DNA of 64,000 nt from the NCBI RefSeq assembly GCF_007676705.1, contig NZ_VEBF01000008.1, positions 62,001 through 126,000 on the forward strand, written 5' to 3'. Positions within the stretch are counted from its first letter, which is position 1. Every line of letters starts with the position of its first letter. The notes beneath the pieces are model-generated. The model searched no databases. It was not told where the DNA came from and saw only the letters and a program-made list of their open reading frames with translations. This DNA comes from Paenibacillus xylanexedens (GTDB taxonomy: Bacteria; Bacillota; Bacilli; Paenibacillales; Paenibacillaceae). The position numbers were made by a program, and so were the translations under genes. Below, piece after piece: positions 16,265-24,957 of the stretch.

Positions 16265-18917
16265 GTATACTAGTCTTACCCAAAAATATTTGCTAGGGCA
16301 GAAAAAAAGATCAATACTAACGATCATTGGCATTATATTGTCTGTGACCCTACTTACAGCCATGGGAACCATTGGCCTTAGCTTCAGAGACAAGGTGGTT
16401 CGGCAAACCGTTCAAGAGTATGGGGATTACCATGTTTCTTTTAACGGATTACCCGGAGAAGCAGTCTCAAGAGTCGTCAATAATGCATCCGTAGAGAGTG
16501 CTGGAATTATCAGCAGAGAAGGTTATTCGGTCATCAGCAAAACGAGTGAGAAAGAAAAACAGGAAAATCCGTTTGCTGCACCTTATCGGTATTTGAATCT
16601 CAAAGGTTATGATGCCGATGCGATGAACAAGCTACAGGTTCAGCTGGATTCGGGCAGGCTGCCCAAAAATTCGCATGAAGTTCTTCTTTCGACCTGGAGT
16701 CTGGATAGTTTTGCGACCAAACCGAAACTTGGTGATTCACTTACCCTAAGTCTTGGCGAGCGTACTGTCGCATCAACCGGGGAGATCAAACCCATCAATG
16801 GCCTAGGTGATTTTGGCTGGGATCTGGATGAAGACTTTCGTCCCCAAAAGGAGAGAGAATATACCGTTGTAGGGTTTATAAAGACAGGTACTAACGCTTC
16901 GTGGTCTGCCAGCTTCATTTTACCAGCCATCACGTATGAAGATAATGAAAAAATCGATGCGGATAAAAATTATTTTATTTATGTCAAAATGAAATCGATG
17001 AATCAGATTCAGGCGAAGGCAGAAGCGATAATATCTTCATTGAAGCTAAACCAAGTGGATCAAGGCTCTGCCGTAGCCTTGGATAAGGATATTCAATATA
17101 AAAATATTCGTGTCGAATATAATAATGAACTGCTTAAGTTGTATGGCAAAAGCACCTATGAAGGTGTAAACCATAGTTTGTTATATGCATTCGCAGCAAT
17201 CATCATTATTATTATGGGTTGTACGAGTGCAGTGATATATAATACGTTTCATATTTCTGTTCTGGAGCGGACCTCGCAATTCGGAATGCTGCGGTGCATT
17301 GGGGCTACCCCATCACAAATACGTAAATTAGTTCTCAAAGAGGCTACAATACTGAGTCTAATTGCTATTCCTGTTGGATTATTGATGGGAACTGTTTTTA
17401 TGAAACTTCTGTTTTACAACATCAGCTTTTTGGCGTTGGGATTTCTGAATGATATGCAAATGGTCATCTCCCTGCCAATTTTAATCATAGCCGGGGTGCT
17501 AGGATTATTGACTGTTTATCTGTCTGCTATCGGACCTGCGAGACTGGCAGCGAAGGTATCCCCACTTGAGGCGGTTCATAGCTCGGGAGGCACGAAGGTG
17601 GAGAACGTAACATCTGTCCGGAAATCAAAACTGCTGGGAAAACTGTTGGGTATCGAAGGACAGTTTGCTAGTCGAAACATCAGGCGGAACAAAAAGCGCT
17701 TCCGCATCACTGCCTTTTCCATAGTGGTCAGCATGATTCTATTTATTGTTTTTAGCGGAATAGCTGGTTTGCTGGGGCAGACATCGCAATCAGGAATCGA
17801 TTATTCCTACTCGGTTATCTATGAAGGACCTTCCAAACGGATCGATGATTCCGTATATTCTGACATTGTTAAGCTTGATGCAGTAGAACATGCCTATCCG
17901 TTTTACAATAATCAAGTGATGGCTATGTTTCCGAAAGAAAAAGTGAATCCCAAGTATTATGAACTCCGTCCGGGAATGTATTCTGTTGAAGAAGGAGAGG
18001 GGTACCGAACAGACAACAATTACCTCGAATCTTACGGAGATAACGGACTCGATGCTCTGAAATCCAAACTAACGGCTGGTACGATCGACAAAGAGAAGAT
18101 GAACCGGGAAAATGGTGTTATCGTCAATCAGAAATTAAGAATGACAACAGAGGAAGGCAGACAGATCATTATCGATCAAACCCAATTCAAGGTTGGGGAT
18201 CACATCCAAGTACGTGCCTTAGACTCGGACGGAAAGGGTCAAGGATACACAACACTGACGGTAACTGGAATTATTGATCAAGGCTTGTTGTCGAGCAGCT
18301 ATAATGAGAGTGCTATTATTGAATTCATCACTACGCCCGAAGTCGTAGAGAAGGTTACAGGTAACGATACGTACTCCAGAATCTTTATTCTTGCCAAAAC
18401 CGATATTTCCAACAAACCGATCACGGACTATCTCAAATCCCTGACCCAAAAAGATGCCGGTTACAGCTACACAGATAAGGTGCAGCAACTTGCCCAAGCC
18501 AAAAACGATGCGACAACCGCCAAGATCTTTTTATATGGATTTATTGGTGTCATTGTCCTGATTGCGTTCCTAAATATACTGAACACCGTCAGCACCAATC
18601 TCATTCTACGAACCAAAGAATTTGCGGTGCTCAAAGCTATCGGCATGACACAGCGTAATGTAGGGAAAATGATCCTGTTGGAAGGCGTTTTATACGGCCT
18701 GTACTCTGCGCTATACGGTAGTATACTCGGAACAGCACTAAGCTATGGGATACATCATCTCTTCAAAGGTGCTTTCGATGTAGCTTGGACGATCCCATGG
18801 GGCAGCATTGTGCTTGCTTTTGTGGGTGCCATAGCAACAACGCTTGTCGCTACAGCCTGGCCGATGTATCGATTGAATCAAACAAGTATCGTGGAGGCAT
18901 TGAGAAAGGAAACATAG
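16257..18917 (+). CDS. ABC transporter permease with two FtsX domains
   Basis: The 886-aa permease starts at a GTG 7 nt after AGGGGTG, inside the ATPase gene. TM1 is at about 17-38 ('SILTIIGIILSVTLLTAMG'), followed by a MacB-like extracellular domain (about 40-290). Three helices of the first FtsX core come next (about 305-430, 'ERTSQFGMLRCIGATPSQI'). The whole unit is then repeated: a helix near 485-505, a second extracellular domain, and a second FtsX core at about 760-880 ('KEFAVLKAIGMTQRNVG'). This duplicated build is known in large Firmicute FtsX permeases and differs from BceB, which has 10 helices and one big loop. Substrate unknown. Confidence 0.88.
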   Translation: MNRYTSLTQKYLLGQKKRSILTIIGIILSVTLLTAMGTIGLSFRDKVVRQTVQEYGDYHVSFNGLPGEAVSRVVNNASVESAGIISREGYSVISKTSEKEKQENPFAAPYRYLNLKGYDADAMNKLQVQLDSGRLPKNSHEVLLSTWSLDSFATKPKLGDSLTLSLGERTVASTGEIKPINGLGDFGWDLDEDFRPQKEREYTVVGFIKTGTNASWSASFILPAITYEDNEKIDADKNYFIYVKMKSMNQIQAKAEAIISSLKLNQVDQGSAVALDKDIQYKNIRVEYNNELLKLYGKSTYEGVNHSLLYAFAAIIIIIMGCTSAVIYNTFHISVLERTSQFGMLRCIGATPSQIRKLVLKEATILSLIAIPVGLLMGTVFMKLLFYNISFLALGFLNDMQMVISLPILIIAGVLGLLTVYLSAIGPARLAAKVSPLEAVHSSGGTKVENVTSVRKSKLLGKLLGIEGQFASRNIRRNKKRFRITAFSIVVSMILFIVFSGIAGLLGQTSQSGIDYSYSVIYEGPSKRIDDSVYSDIVKLDAVEHAYPFYNNQVMAMFPKEKVNPKYYELRPGMYSVEEGEGYRTDNNYLESYGDNGLDALKSKLTAGTIDKEKMNRENGVIVNQKLRMTTEEGRQIIIDQTQFKVGDHIQVRALDSDGKGQGYTTLTVTGIIDQGLLSSSYNESAIIEFITTPEVVEKVTGNDTYSRIFILAKTDISNKPITDYLKSLTQKDAGYSYTDKVQQLAQAKNDATTAKIFLYGFIGVIVLIAFLNILNTVSTNLILRTKEFAVLKAIGMTQRNVGKMILLEGVLYGLYSALYGSILGTALSYGIHHLFKGAFDVAWTIPWGSIVLAFVGAIATTLVATAWPMYRLNQTSIVEALRKET

Positions 18918-18953
18918 AGAAGCTGGGGAACTATAAAACAGATTATTGCTTGA

Positions 18954-18980
18954 AAAGTCGCATAGATTGCGGCTTTTTTT
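18954..18980 (+). terminator. intrinsic terminator of the ABC operon
   Basis: AAAGTCGCA (18954-18962) pairs with TGCGGCTTT (18968-18976), one wobble, followed by a T run. The same AAAGTCGC/GCGGCTTT terminator type recurs at 49904 and 53624. Confidence 0.8.
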
Positions 18981-19108
18981 GTTTTAAGAAACCTAGTTCT
19001 TATGTCGAACAGGAGAAGAAAACCTCATAATTGTACTCAACATGAAAATCAAACAACGATTGAATGTGTTCCAGTTCACTTGTCTTTTCTTACGTCTTGT
19101 AAACACTT

Positions 19109-19384
19109 TTACATAACAGCAGATGATTCGGACGCGTTATTTTTCTTGGCAAGCGGCTTTTTCCTCAGTGTCCGATCATACAGATATGGTTTTCCGTGAT
19201 ATTCTCGTGCATGCTTTTGTGTCTGCTTCTTATGTATATCAACCTTGATCTCCAGATTGGCAACGTTACTCTGGAATTCAGAAGCGATTCGTTTGCACCA
19301 TTTCAGTCCACTTTCTTCAGATGCACTGAAATGAACGCGTAACAGATATCCATTCACCGTTAATTCAAACTTGTATAAATTCAT
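19109..19384 (-). CDS. small hypothetical protein
   Basis: This 91-aa basic protein starts at the ATG at 19384, 8 nt after AAAGGA; an upstream in-frame ATG at 19402 lies before that site and is not used. It begins 'MNLYKFELTVNGYLLRVHF', has 'KWCKRIASEFQ' in the middle, and ends in a lysine- and serine-rich tail. There is no signal peptide or membrane helix. The beta-strand-like start followed by a helix could be a small alpha/beta fold. I do not recognise the family. It stands alone between the ABC operon and the YesN-type regulator. Confidence 0.6.
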   Translation of the reverse strand: MNLYKFELTVNGYLLRVHFSASEESGLKWCKRIASEFQSNVANLEIKVDIHKKQTQKHAREYHGKPYLYDRTLRKKPLAKKNNASESSAVM

Positions 19385-19571
19385 GATATGTATCCTTTCC
19401 AAGCGGGCATTTTATGCTACACAAAATACGATAATCTCATTATAACAGGAACATACGTTCTGTAAAAGTGATATTTATGAGACCCGCAATTCAAGAAGGT
19501 TCGCTAGACATCTTTGCAATGGTTCGTTTAATGGTAAAATATCTAAAAATGGTTCATGTTGGGGGATGCGC

Positions 19572-21188
19572 ATGTATAAACTGATGATCGTAGATGATGA
19601 ATTGCTCATGCGGGTTGGAATTCGTTCCATGCTGAATTGGGAAGAGTACAACTTCTATGTTGTTGGTGAAGCAGGAAATGGTAAAGAGGCATTGAGTCTT
19701 GCGCTTGAAGTGATGCCTGATCTAATTATTACGGATATCAAGATGCCGATTATGGATGGGCTACAGCTGATACAGGAGGCCTCATGCGTACTGAACACCT
19801 GTAAGTATGTCATCCTGAGTAATTTTGACGAATTTCACTATGTGAAAGAGGCATTGAAACTTGGCGCTTCAGACTACTTGATTAAAAGCGAGATTACAGA
19901 AACTGCCCTTATCGAGCTCCTAAGCACCGTGGGACAGAAACTGCAAAGTGAACTTGTGCGCCCGACCAACACACCTTCTATGACACAAGATTACTCCAAG
20001 ACCCTAAGACATTTAAAGGATAGCTTCTTCCAAGATGTTGTAAGCGGATTCATTAGTGAGAAGGATATCGTTGCCAAAGCGGAAGAACTGCATTTCCGTA
20101 TACGATCAGACCAGTTGGTCGTCATCAAGTTTATTGTGAACTATTACGAGGATGCGAAGCGGAAATATGTAGAGAAGGGTGAAAAGCTGCTCCGATTTTC
20201 GATTCTTAATATTATGGAAGAGATTATTCCTTCGAAATGGGAGAAAGAGATCTTTGTTGAAAGTTCTTCTGAATATTGGGTTATCGTTAATGTACTTCCT
20301 GAGAGCCAATCTGTGCACGCCGATTTGAACAAACTGTGTAACAAATTGCTCTCTTCCATCAAGGATTTTATGAATCTATCGCTAACGGCCGGTGTGAGTA
20401 CAATCGTTCCCAGTTTCCCCTACATTAGAAAGGCCTGCCAAGAGGCAGAAATGGCTCTGCAACAAGGTTTTTTCAAAGGCAGTAACCAGGTATTGTATTA
20501 CGAGGACATGGTTCAATCCCCAGATCGAAATGAAGTTAAGGGAGCTCTGAGTCCACAACAAGAACGAGATTTGTTGAAATTGTGGGTAAGCAAAGACAAC
20601 CAAAAGGCAGAAGAGTTCCTTGAAGGAATTCGCTCGGATCTGGAAGCCCAGCGGGCGGATGAGAATAGCATTCGTAAGCAATATATCATGGTAATGGAAA
20701 CGATACACTCCCATCTGTCACGAGCTGCGGAAAGAGGTACGCCTTCTTTTACAAAGAAATCGCCTTATGAAACCGTTCTAAAGGGTGAGTATTGGGAGGA
20801 TATCCATCAGGATATGCTTGCTCATATTGCGTATTACTTCCAAACCGACTCCGAAATGAACCAGGAAAGTACCTACGCTGACCTCGCCATTGCGTTGATC
20901 GACAAGTATTATGCGGAAGACATCTCACTGCAAAGTATCGCTAGCCAAATCAGTGTCAACCCCTCGTATCTCAGCCGATTGTTTAAGCAGGAAAAAGGAG
21001 AGAACTTTATCACGTACTTGACTCGTGTTCGGATTGAACATGCGAAGTCTTATCTATTGAGCAAAGGACTGAGAGTGTATGAAATTGCAGAAAAGGTGGG
21101 CTACCATAATTACACGTACTTCAGTAAGATTTTCAAAAAATCGGTAGGCGTCACTCCGGAGGAATATCGAGAACTACAGCAGGCATGA
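19572..21188 (+). CDS. AraC-type response regulator (YesN-like)
   Basis: The protein is 538 aa from the ATG at 19572, 6 nt after GGGGG. It has a receiver domain (1-120) with 'VDDE', phospho-acceptor Asp55 in 'LIITDIKMPIMDG' and Lys near 105 ('DYLIKSE'). A long central region with a degenerate GGDEF-like or helical fold follows. The C-terminal AraC double helix-turn-helix (about 430-535) includes 'SLQSIASQISVNPSYLSRLF' and 'KVGYHNYTYFSKIFKKSVG'. With the kinase at 21217 it forms a YesN/YesM-type pair, which in Paenibacillus and Bacillus typically controls a neighbouring sugar ABC importer. The candidate target is the convergent operon ending at 23069. Confidence 0.92.
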   Translation: MYKLMIVDDELLMRVGIRSMLNWEEYNFYVVGEAGNGKEALSLALEVMPDLIITDIKMPIMDGLQLIQEASCVLNTCKYVILSNFDEFHYVKEALKLGASDYLIKSEITETALIELLSTVGQKLQSELVRPTNTPSMTQDYSKTLRHLKDSFFQDVVSGFISEKDIVAKAEELHFRIRSDQLVVIKFIVNYYEDAKRKYVEKGEKLLRFSILNIMEEIIPSKWEKEIFVESSSEYWVIVNVLPESQSVHADLNKLCNKLLSSIKDFMNLSLTAGVSTIVPSFPYIRKACQEAEMALQQGFFKGSNQVLYYEDMVQSPDRNEVKGALSPQQERDLLKLWVSKDNQKAEEFLEGIRSDLEAQRADENSIRKQYIMVMETIHSHLSRAAERGTPSFTKKSPYETVLKGEYWEDIHQDMLAHIAYYFQTDSEMNQESTYADLAIALIDKYYAEDISLQSIASQISVNPSYLSRLFKQEKGENFITYLTRVRIEHAKSYLLSKGLRVYEIAEKVGYHNYTYFSKIFKKSVGVTPEEYRELQQA

Positions 21189-21216
21189 GTGTAATCGGTG
21201 AATAGAGGTGCAGCAT

Positions 21217-22962
21217 ATGAAGCTTGTCCAGCCCTTCCAAATCAAGCACAAAATTATGGTGATCTGTATGACGGTGATTATCCTTCCGGTATTTGTAATG
21301 ACAATCAATTCGTATTACTCCTCAGAGCGATTATTGGCACAGAACTATACAACGTTGTTAAGCGATCTGGCCAAGCAGACGAATATTCGTATTGACGAAT
21401 TCTTGAAGGAGATTGAGAAAATCACGCTGTTAGCCAGCAATGGCCTTAGCAACAATCTATCTGCGACCCATGAAGGAAGTTTTCCGATCCAGGATTTCCT
21501 GCGAGAGGGTAACGAACAAAATGAGATTGCCGCATACAATATATTGATGAATTATATCATGATGAAAGACCGCGTATTTTCCATCTACCTCTACAATATG
21601 AACGGGGGACAGGATCTGTTCGTCAGCCCACACCAGCCCATTGACCCAGACTTCAAAGTGGCGAACGAATTGTGGTTCAAAAAGTTCATGCACGAAAATG
21701 ATCGAACCATTACGCTCACAACGCGAATCGATGAGCAATTGAAGAATAAAATACTGGCGGTGTCACATGCACGCAAAATTCATGATGTGGCTAGCGGGAA
21801 ACTGCTTGGGGTAATCGTGGTCAGTATTGATATCAAATTCATCGAAATTGTGAATCGCAACTTACAGGAAGGGCTACGCTCCAGATTCATGATTGTCGAT
21901 GAAAATGACAAGATCGTATACAACGTGAACGACCGATTAATTGGTACACTGTTCCGGGACAACGTTCGTCCACCTGAAGCATTGAATGTCGTGGTGACCA
22001 GCCCGCTTAGTCAACAAAAATGGACAACGTATTTATATATGCCTTTGGATGAGCTGACTGCTGATGGCAAAATATTGGGGCGTAATCTGGTGACGCTGGC
22101 TATTGTCATGGTTCTTTTTGCTGCCGTCATATCCATATTTCTATCTCATGTCATCACAACTCCCATTAAGAAACTGCTCCGGAATATCGCTCTGGTCGAG
22201 AAAGGTCAGTTCGAACAAGTTGAACATATTCGCTCAAGAGACGAGATTGGACACTTATCCAATCGGTTCAACAGGATGTCGCATGAATTGAAGCGAATGG
22301 TCGAACGGATGCAGCAGGAAGAAATAGAGAAAGCCAAGGCCGAGATGCGTGCGCTCCATGACCAGATCAAACCTCATTTTCTGTATAACACCCTTGGATC
22401 GGTGAAATGGATCGCCTCGATGCAGCAGGCTGATAAAATCGTGGAAATGACCGATGCACTAATCTCGATGCTCCGCTATGCAACAAAATCCGATGGAACC
22501 CTCGTAACCATTCGTGAAGAACTCGATAATATAGCGAATTACGTAACGATTCAGAATGTCAGATACTATGGTTGTATTCAGATGAGATATGAGGTTGAGG
22601 ATAGACTGTTGGATTATCGCATGCCCAAAATGATCCTGCAGCCGATTGTGGAGAATGCGATTTTTCATGGTCTGGCTGAACTCGAAGAAGACGGAATCAT
22701 CACCATTCGGATTCAATCACAGCTGGATGAAGTTGTGATCGAGGTCTGCGATAATGGCGTTGGTATGGATCATCATACGATGCAGAACTTGATGGAAGAA
22801 AAGTCCGGTGCCAGTACAGGAACAAATGGGATTGGATTGCATAACGTGCAGCGGCGGATTCAACTTCATTTTGGTAAACCCTATGGAATACAAGTCGCGA
22901 GTAAAATAGATGAAGGTACCATTTTCTCCATTCTGCTACCTGCCATCATAGAAGCGAAATAG
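21217..22962 (+). CDS. sensor histidine kinase, YesM-like (HPK7/LytS type)
   Basis: The 581-aa kinase starts at the ATG at 21217, 6 nt after AGAGGTG. TM1 is at about 12-33, an extracellular dCache-like sensor domain at about 35-285, TM2 at about 291-312, then HAMP ('SHVITTPIKKLLRNI'). The His-kinase domain has the phospho-acceptor in 'HDQIKPHFLYNTLGSVKW', 'QPIVENAIFHG', and a HATPase with 'CDNGVGM' and 'GIGLHNVQRRI'. It should sense an extracellular sugar, or a sugar bound to the lipoprotein at 24958, and phosphorylate the regulator at 19572. Confidence 0.92.
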   Translation: MKLVQPFQIKHKIMVICMTVIILPVFVMTINSYYSSERLLAQNYTTLLSDLAKQTNIRIDEFLKEIEKITLLASNGLSNNLSATHEGSFPIQDFLREGNEQNEIAAYNILMNYIMMKDRVFSIYLYNMNGGQDLFVSPHQPIDPDFKVANELWFKKFMHENDRTITLTTRIDEQLKNKILAVSHARKIHDVASGKLLGVIVVSIDIKFIEIVNRNLQEGLRSRFMIVDENDKIVYNVNDRLIGTLFRDNVRPPEALNVVVTSPLSQQKWTTYLYMPLDELTADGKILGRNLVTLAIVMVLFAAVISIFLSHVITTPIKKLLRNIALVEKGQFEQVEHIRSRDEIGHLSNRFNRMSHELKRMVERMQQEEIEKAKAEMRALHDQIKPHFLYNTLGSVKWIASMQQADKIVEMTDALISMLRYATKSDGTLVTIREELDNIANYVTIQNVRYYGCIQMRYEVEDRLLDYRMPKMILQPIVENAIFHGLAELEEDGIITIRIQSQLDEVVIEVCDNGVGMDHHTMQNLMEEKSGASTGTNGIGLHNVQRRIQLHFGKPYGIQVASKIDEGTIFSILLPAIIEAK

Positions 22963-23028
22963 TCATCCATGCTTTCATTCATGGATGTCATAACGTGGTA
23001 CAGCGACCCCAAAAATAAGATTAGATAT

Positions 23029-23070
23029 AAACAAAAGGGCTTACAGTATAAACTACAAGCCCTTTTGTTT
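23029..23070. terminator. bidirectional terminator between convergent operons
   Basis: AAACAAAAGGGCTT (23029-23042) and AAGCCCTTTTGTTT (23057-23070) are a perfect 14-bp inverted repeat with A- and T-rich ends. It can end both the two-component operon (+) and the ABC operon (-). The stop codon of the minus-strand permease lies just inside it. Confidence 0.85.
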
Positions 23071-23959
23071 AGCCTTTAACGCTACCTAGCACCAAACCCT
23101 TGGTGAAATATTTCTGTAAGAACGGATACACGAGCAGAATCGGAATGGCACCCAAGAACATTTGAGCGGCACGTCCCGTTCTGGCGTTCATCATGGATAA
23201 CAGTTGCGTATAATCTGATCCGGATTTCAGCATGATTTGCTCAAAGCTCTGCAGGAGGGTCTGCAAGTAGCTTTGTAATGGATAATTGGCTGGATTGTTC
23301 ATATAGATAATGCCATCGAACCATGAATTCCAGTGGGCAACGATGCTGAACAAACCAACCGTTGCGAGAGCGGGCTTGAGAAGCGGGAGTAGAATACGAA
23401 GCAATACCTGTACAGGCCCAGCCCCGTCGATGATTGCTGATTCTTCAATTTCTTCTGGCAAACCCCTAATGAAATTCATCAGAATAATCATACTGAATAC
23501 GGGGAGAGCCCCAGGCAGGATCAGAGACCATATGGAATCAATCAGTCCCATTTTAACGACAACAAGATACGTTGGAATTAATCCTCCGCTAAATAACATG
23601 GTCACAATAAAATATCCCATATAAATATTACGGCCCATTAATTTTTGTTTCGATTTGGAAAGGGGGTAAGCTGTGAGCACGATCAAAACCAGATTCACCA
23701 ATGTCCCGAGAATGGTTCGTTGAATGGCAACCCAGAGAGAGGAGAAGAAGGACCCTCCAGTTAATGCAAATTCATAAGCCTTTGTCGTGAATTCGACAGG
23801 CCAGAACGTAACACTGCCTGCAGATACAGCTGAACTGCTACTGAATGAAACTGCCAACAGGTTGATAAACGGCAGAATACAGAGCAGAGAGATCAGTAGT
23901 AATATGATGTAGTTTATGATTAGAAACACACGCCTGCTCATACTTTTATCATGGATCAT
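23069..23959 (-). CDS. carbohydrate ABC transporter permease (LplC/YtcP-like)
   Basis: This 296-aa, six-helix permease has the binding-protein-dependent EAA loop: 'EEIEESAIIDGAGPVQVLLR', which contacts a shared MsmX-type ATPase. No ATPase gene is in this operon, as is usual for the LplABC/YtcPQ group. The N-terminus 'LLISLLCILPFINLLAVSFS' and the end 'QKYFTKGLVLGSVKG' are characteristic of the family. AAGGAGG precedes the ATG. It works as a heterodimer with the permease at 23978 to import a sugar or oligosaccharide presented by the lipoprotein. Confidence 0.92.
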   Translation of the reverse strand: MIHDKSMSRRVFLIINYIILLLISLLCILPFINLLAVSFSSSSAVSAGSVTFWPVEFTTKAYEFALTGGSFFSSLWVAIQRTILGTLVNLVLIVLTAYPLSKSKQKLMGRNIYMGYFIVTMLFSGGLIPTYLVVVKMGLIDSIWSLILPGALPVFSMIILMNFIRGLPEEIEESAIIDGAGPVQVLLRILLPLLKPALATVGLFSIVAHWNSWFDGIIYMNNPANYPLQSYLQTLLQSFEQIMLKSGSDYTQLLSMMNARTGRAAQMFLGAIPILLVYPFLQKYFTKGLVLGSVKG

Positions 23960-23977
23960 ACGGTGAGTTCCTCCTTC

Positions 23978-24868
23978 TTAGAAGATGCGATAGCCAGCCA
24001 CCCTGTAGGCCAGGATGTACGATACGGCAACCAGAACACTGGAAATGATAGATTTGAATAATCCGACAGCGGTACCAATTGAATACTGGGCCTGCTGAAT
24101 TCCCAACCGATATACATAGGTATCAATAATATCACCGGTCTGATAGACGACAGGGGAGTAGAGATTATAGATTTGGTCAAAGCCAGCATTAAGTACGTTT
24201 CCAAGCGACAATACGGTCATTAAAACAATCGTGGGCATGAGGAGGGGCAACGTAATGTAGATGGTCTGCTTCCACCGTTTTGCTCCGTCAATCACTGCAG
24301 CCTCGTACAGCCCCGGATCAATGCTGGTTAGGGCTGCCAGGTATACCACTGTACCAAACCCGAAGCCCTTCCATATGTCACTCACAATCATCGTCCAAGG
24401 AAAAATAGAGGGTGTGCCGAGAAAGGAAATCGGTGCAATCCCGAATACGCCTAGAAACGTATTGATGATGCCGTCGGAGCTAAGGATATCCAGCATGATG
24501 CCGGCCATAATGACCCAAGAGAGGAAGTTCGGAATGTATACCAGCGTTTGGAATGTGCGTTTGATTCCACTGTGTAGTACTTCGTTAAGCAGTAATGCGA
24601 AAATAACGGGTACGATAATACCGCCGATAATTTTGAAGACAGACATGTACAGTGTATTCCAGATCGTTCTTACGAAGTTCGGCTGATTAAATATGTGCGT
24701 GAAATTATCCCATCCTACCCATGGCGAGTTGAACCCGAGGCCGGGATTGTACTTCTGAAACGCAATAATAAGTCCGTAGAAAGGGATGTAACTAAAGATG
24801 AAGACCAGGACCAGACTTGGGATCAACATGAGATGGTAGGGACTCTGCTGCTTCCATTTTCTCAGCAT
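23978..24868 (-). CDS. carbohydrate ABC transporter permease (LplB-like)
   Basis: This 296-aa permease has six helices. It starts 'LMLIPSLVLVFIFSYIPFYG' and has the LplB-type 'AFQKYNPGLGF' after TM1. The EAA loop is 'DPGLYEAAVIDGAKRWKQTI', and the 'ILAYRVAGYRIF' C-terminus is near-invariant in the family. GGAGG lies 7 nt before the ATG. It is 18 bp from the next permease gene and 89 bp from the lipoprotein gene in one minus-strand operon. Confidence 0.92.
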   Translation of the reverse strand: MLRKWKQQSPYHLMLIPSLVLVFIFSYIPFYGLIIAFQKYNPGLGFNSPWVGWDNFTHIFNQPNFVRTIWNTLYMSVFKIIGGIIVPVIFALLLNEVLHSGIKRTFQTLVYIPNFLSWVIMAGIMLDILSSDGIINTFLGVFGIAPISFLGTPSIFPWTMIVSDIWKGFGFGTVVYLAALTSIDPGLYEAAVIDGAKRWKQTIYITLPLLMPTIVLMTVLSLGNVLNAGFDQIYNLYSPVVYQTGDIIDTYVYRLGIQQAQYSIGTAVGLFKSIISSVLVAVSYILAYRVAGYRIF

Positions 24869-24957
24869 TCATATTCCTCCGTTCTTGACGAGATCGAGTT
24901 GTAACCGCTACCAACAAGAGATGAGAACATCCCCACCCCTTATTGGCAACTGTCTTA

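Noticed and set aside
19566..19571. Upstream ATG as start of the YesN-like regulator
   Set aside because: It directly abuts the GGGGG ribosome site; the ATG at 19572 has proper spacing.
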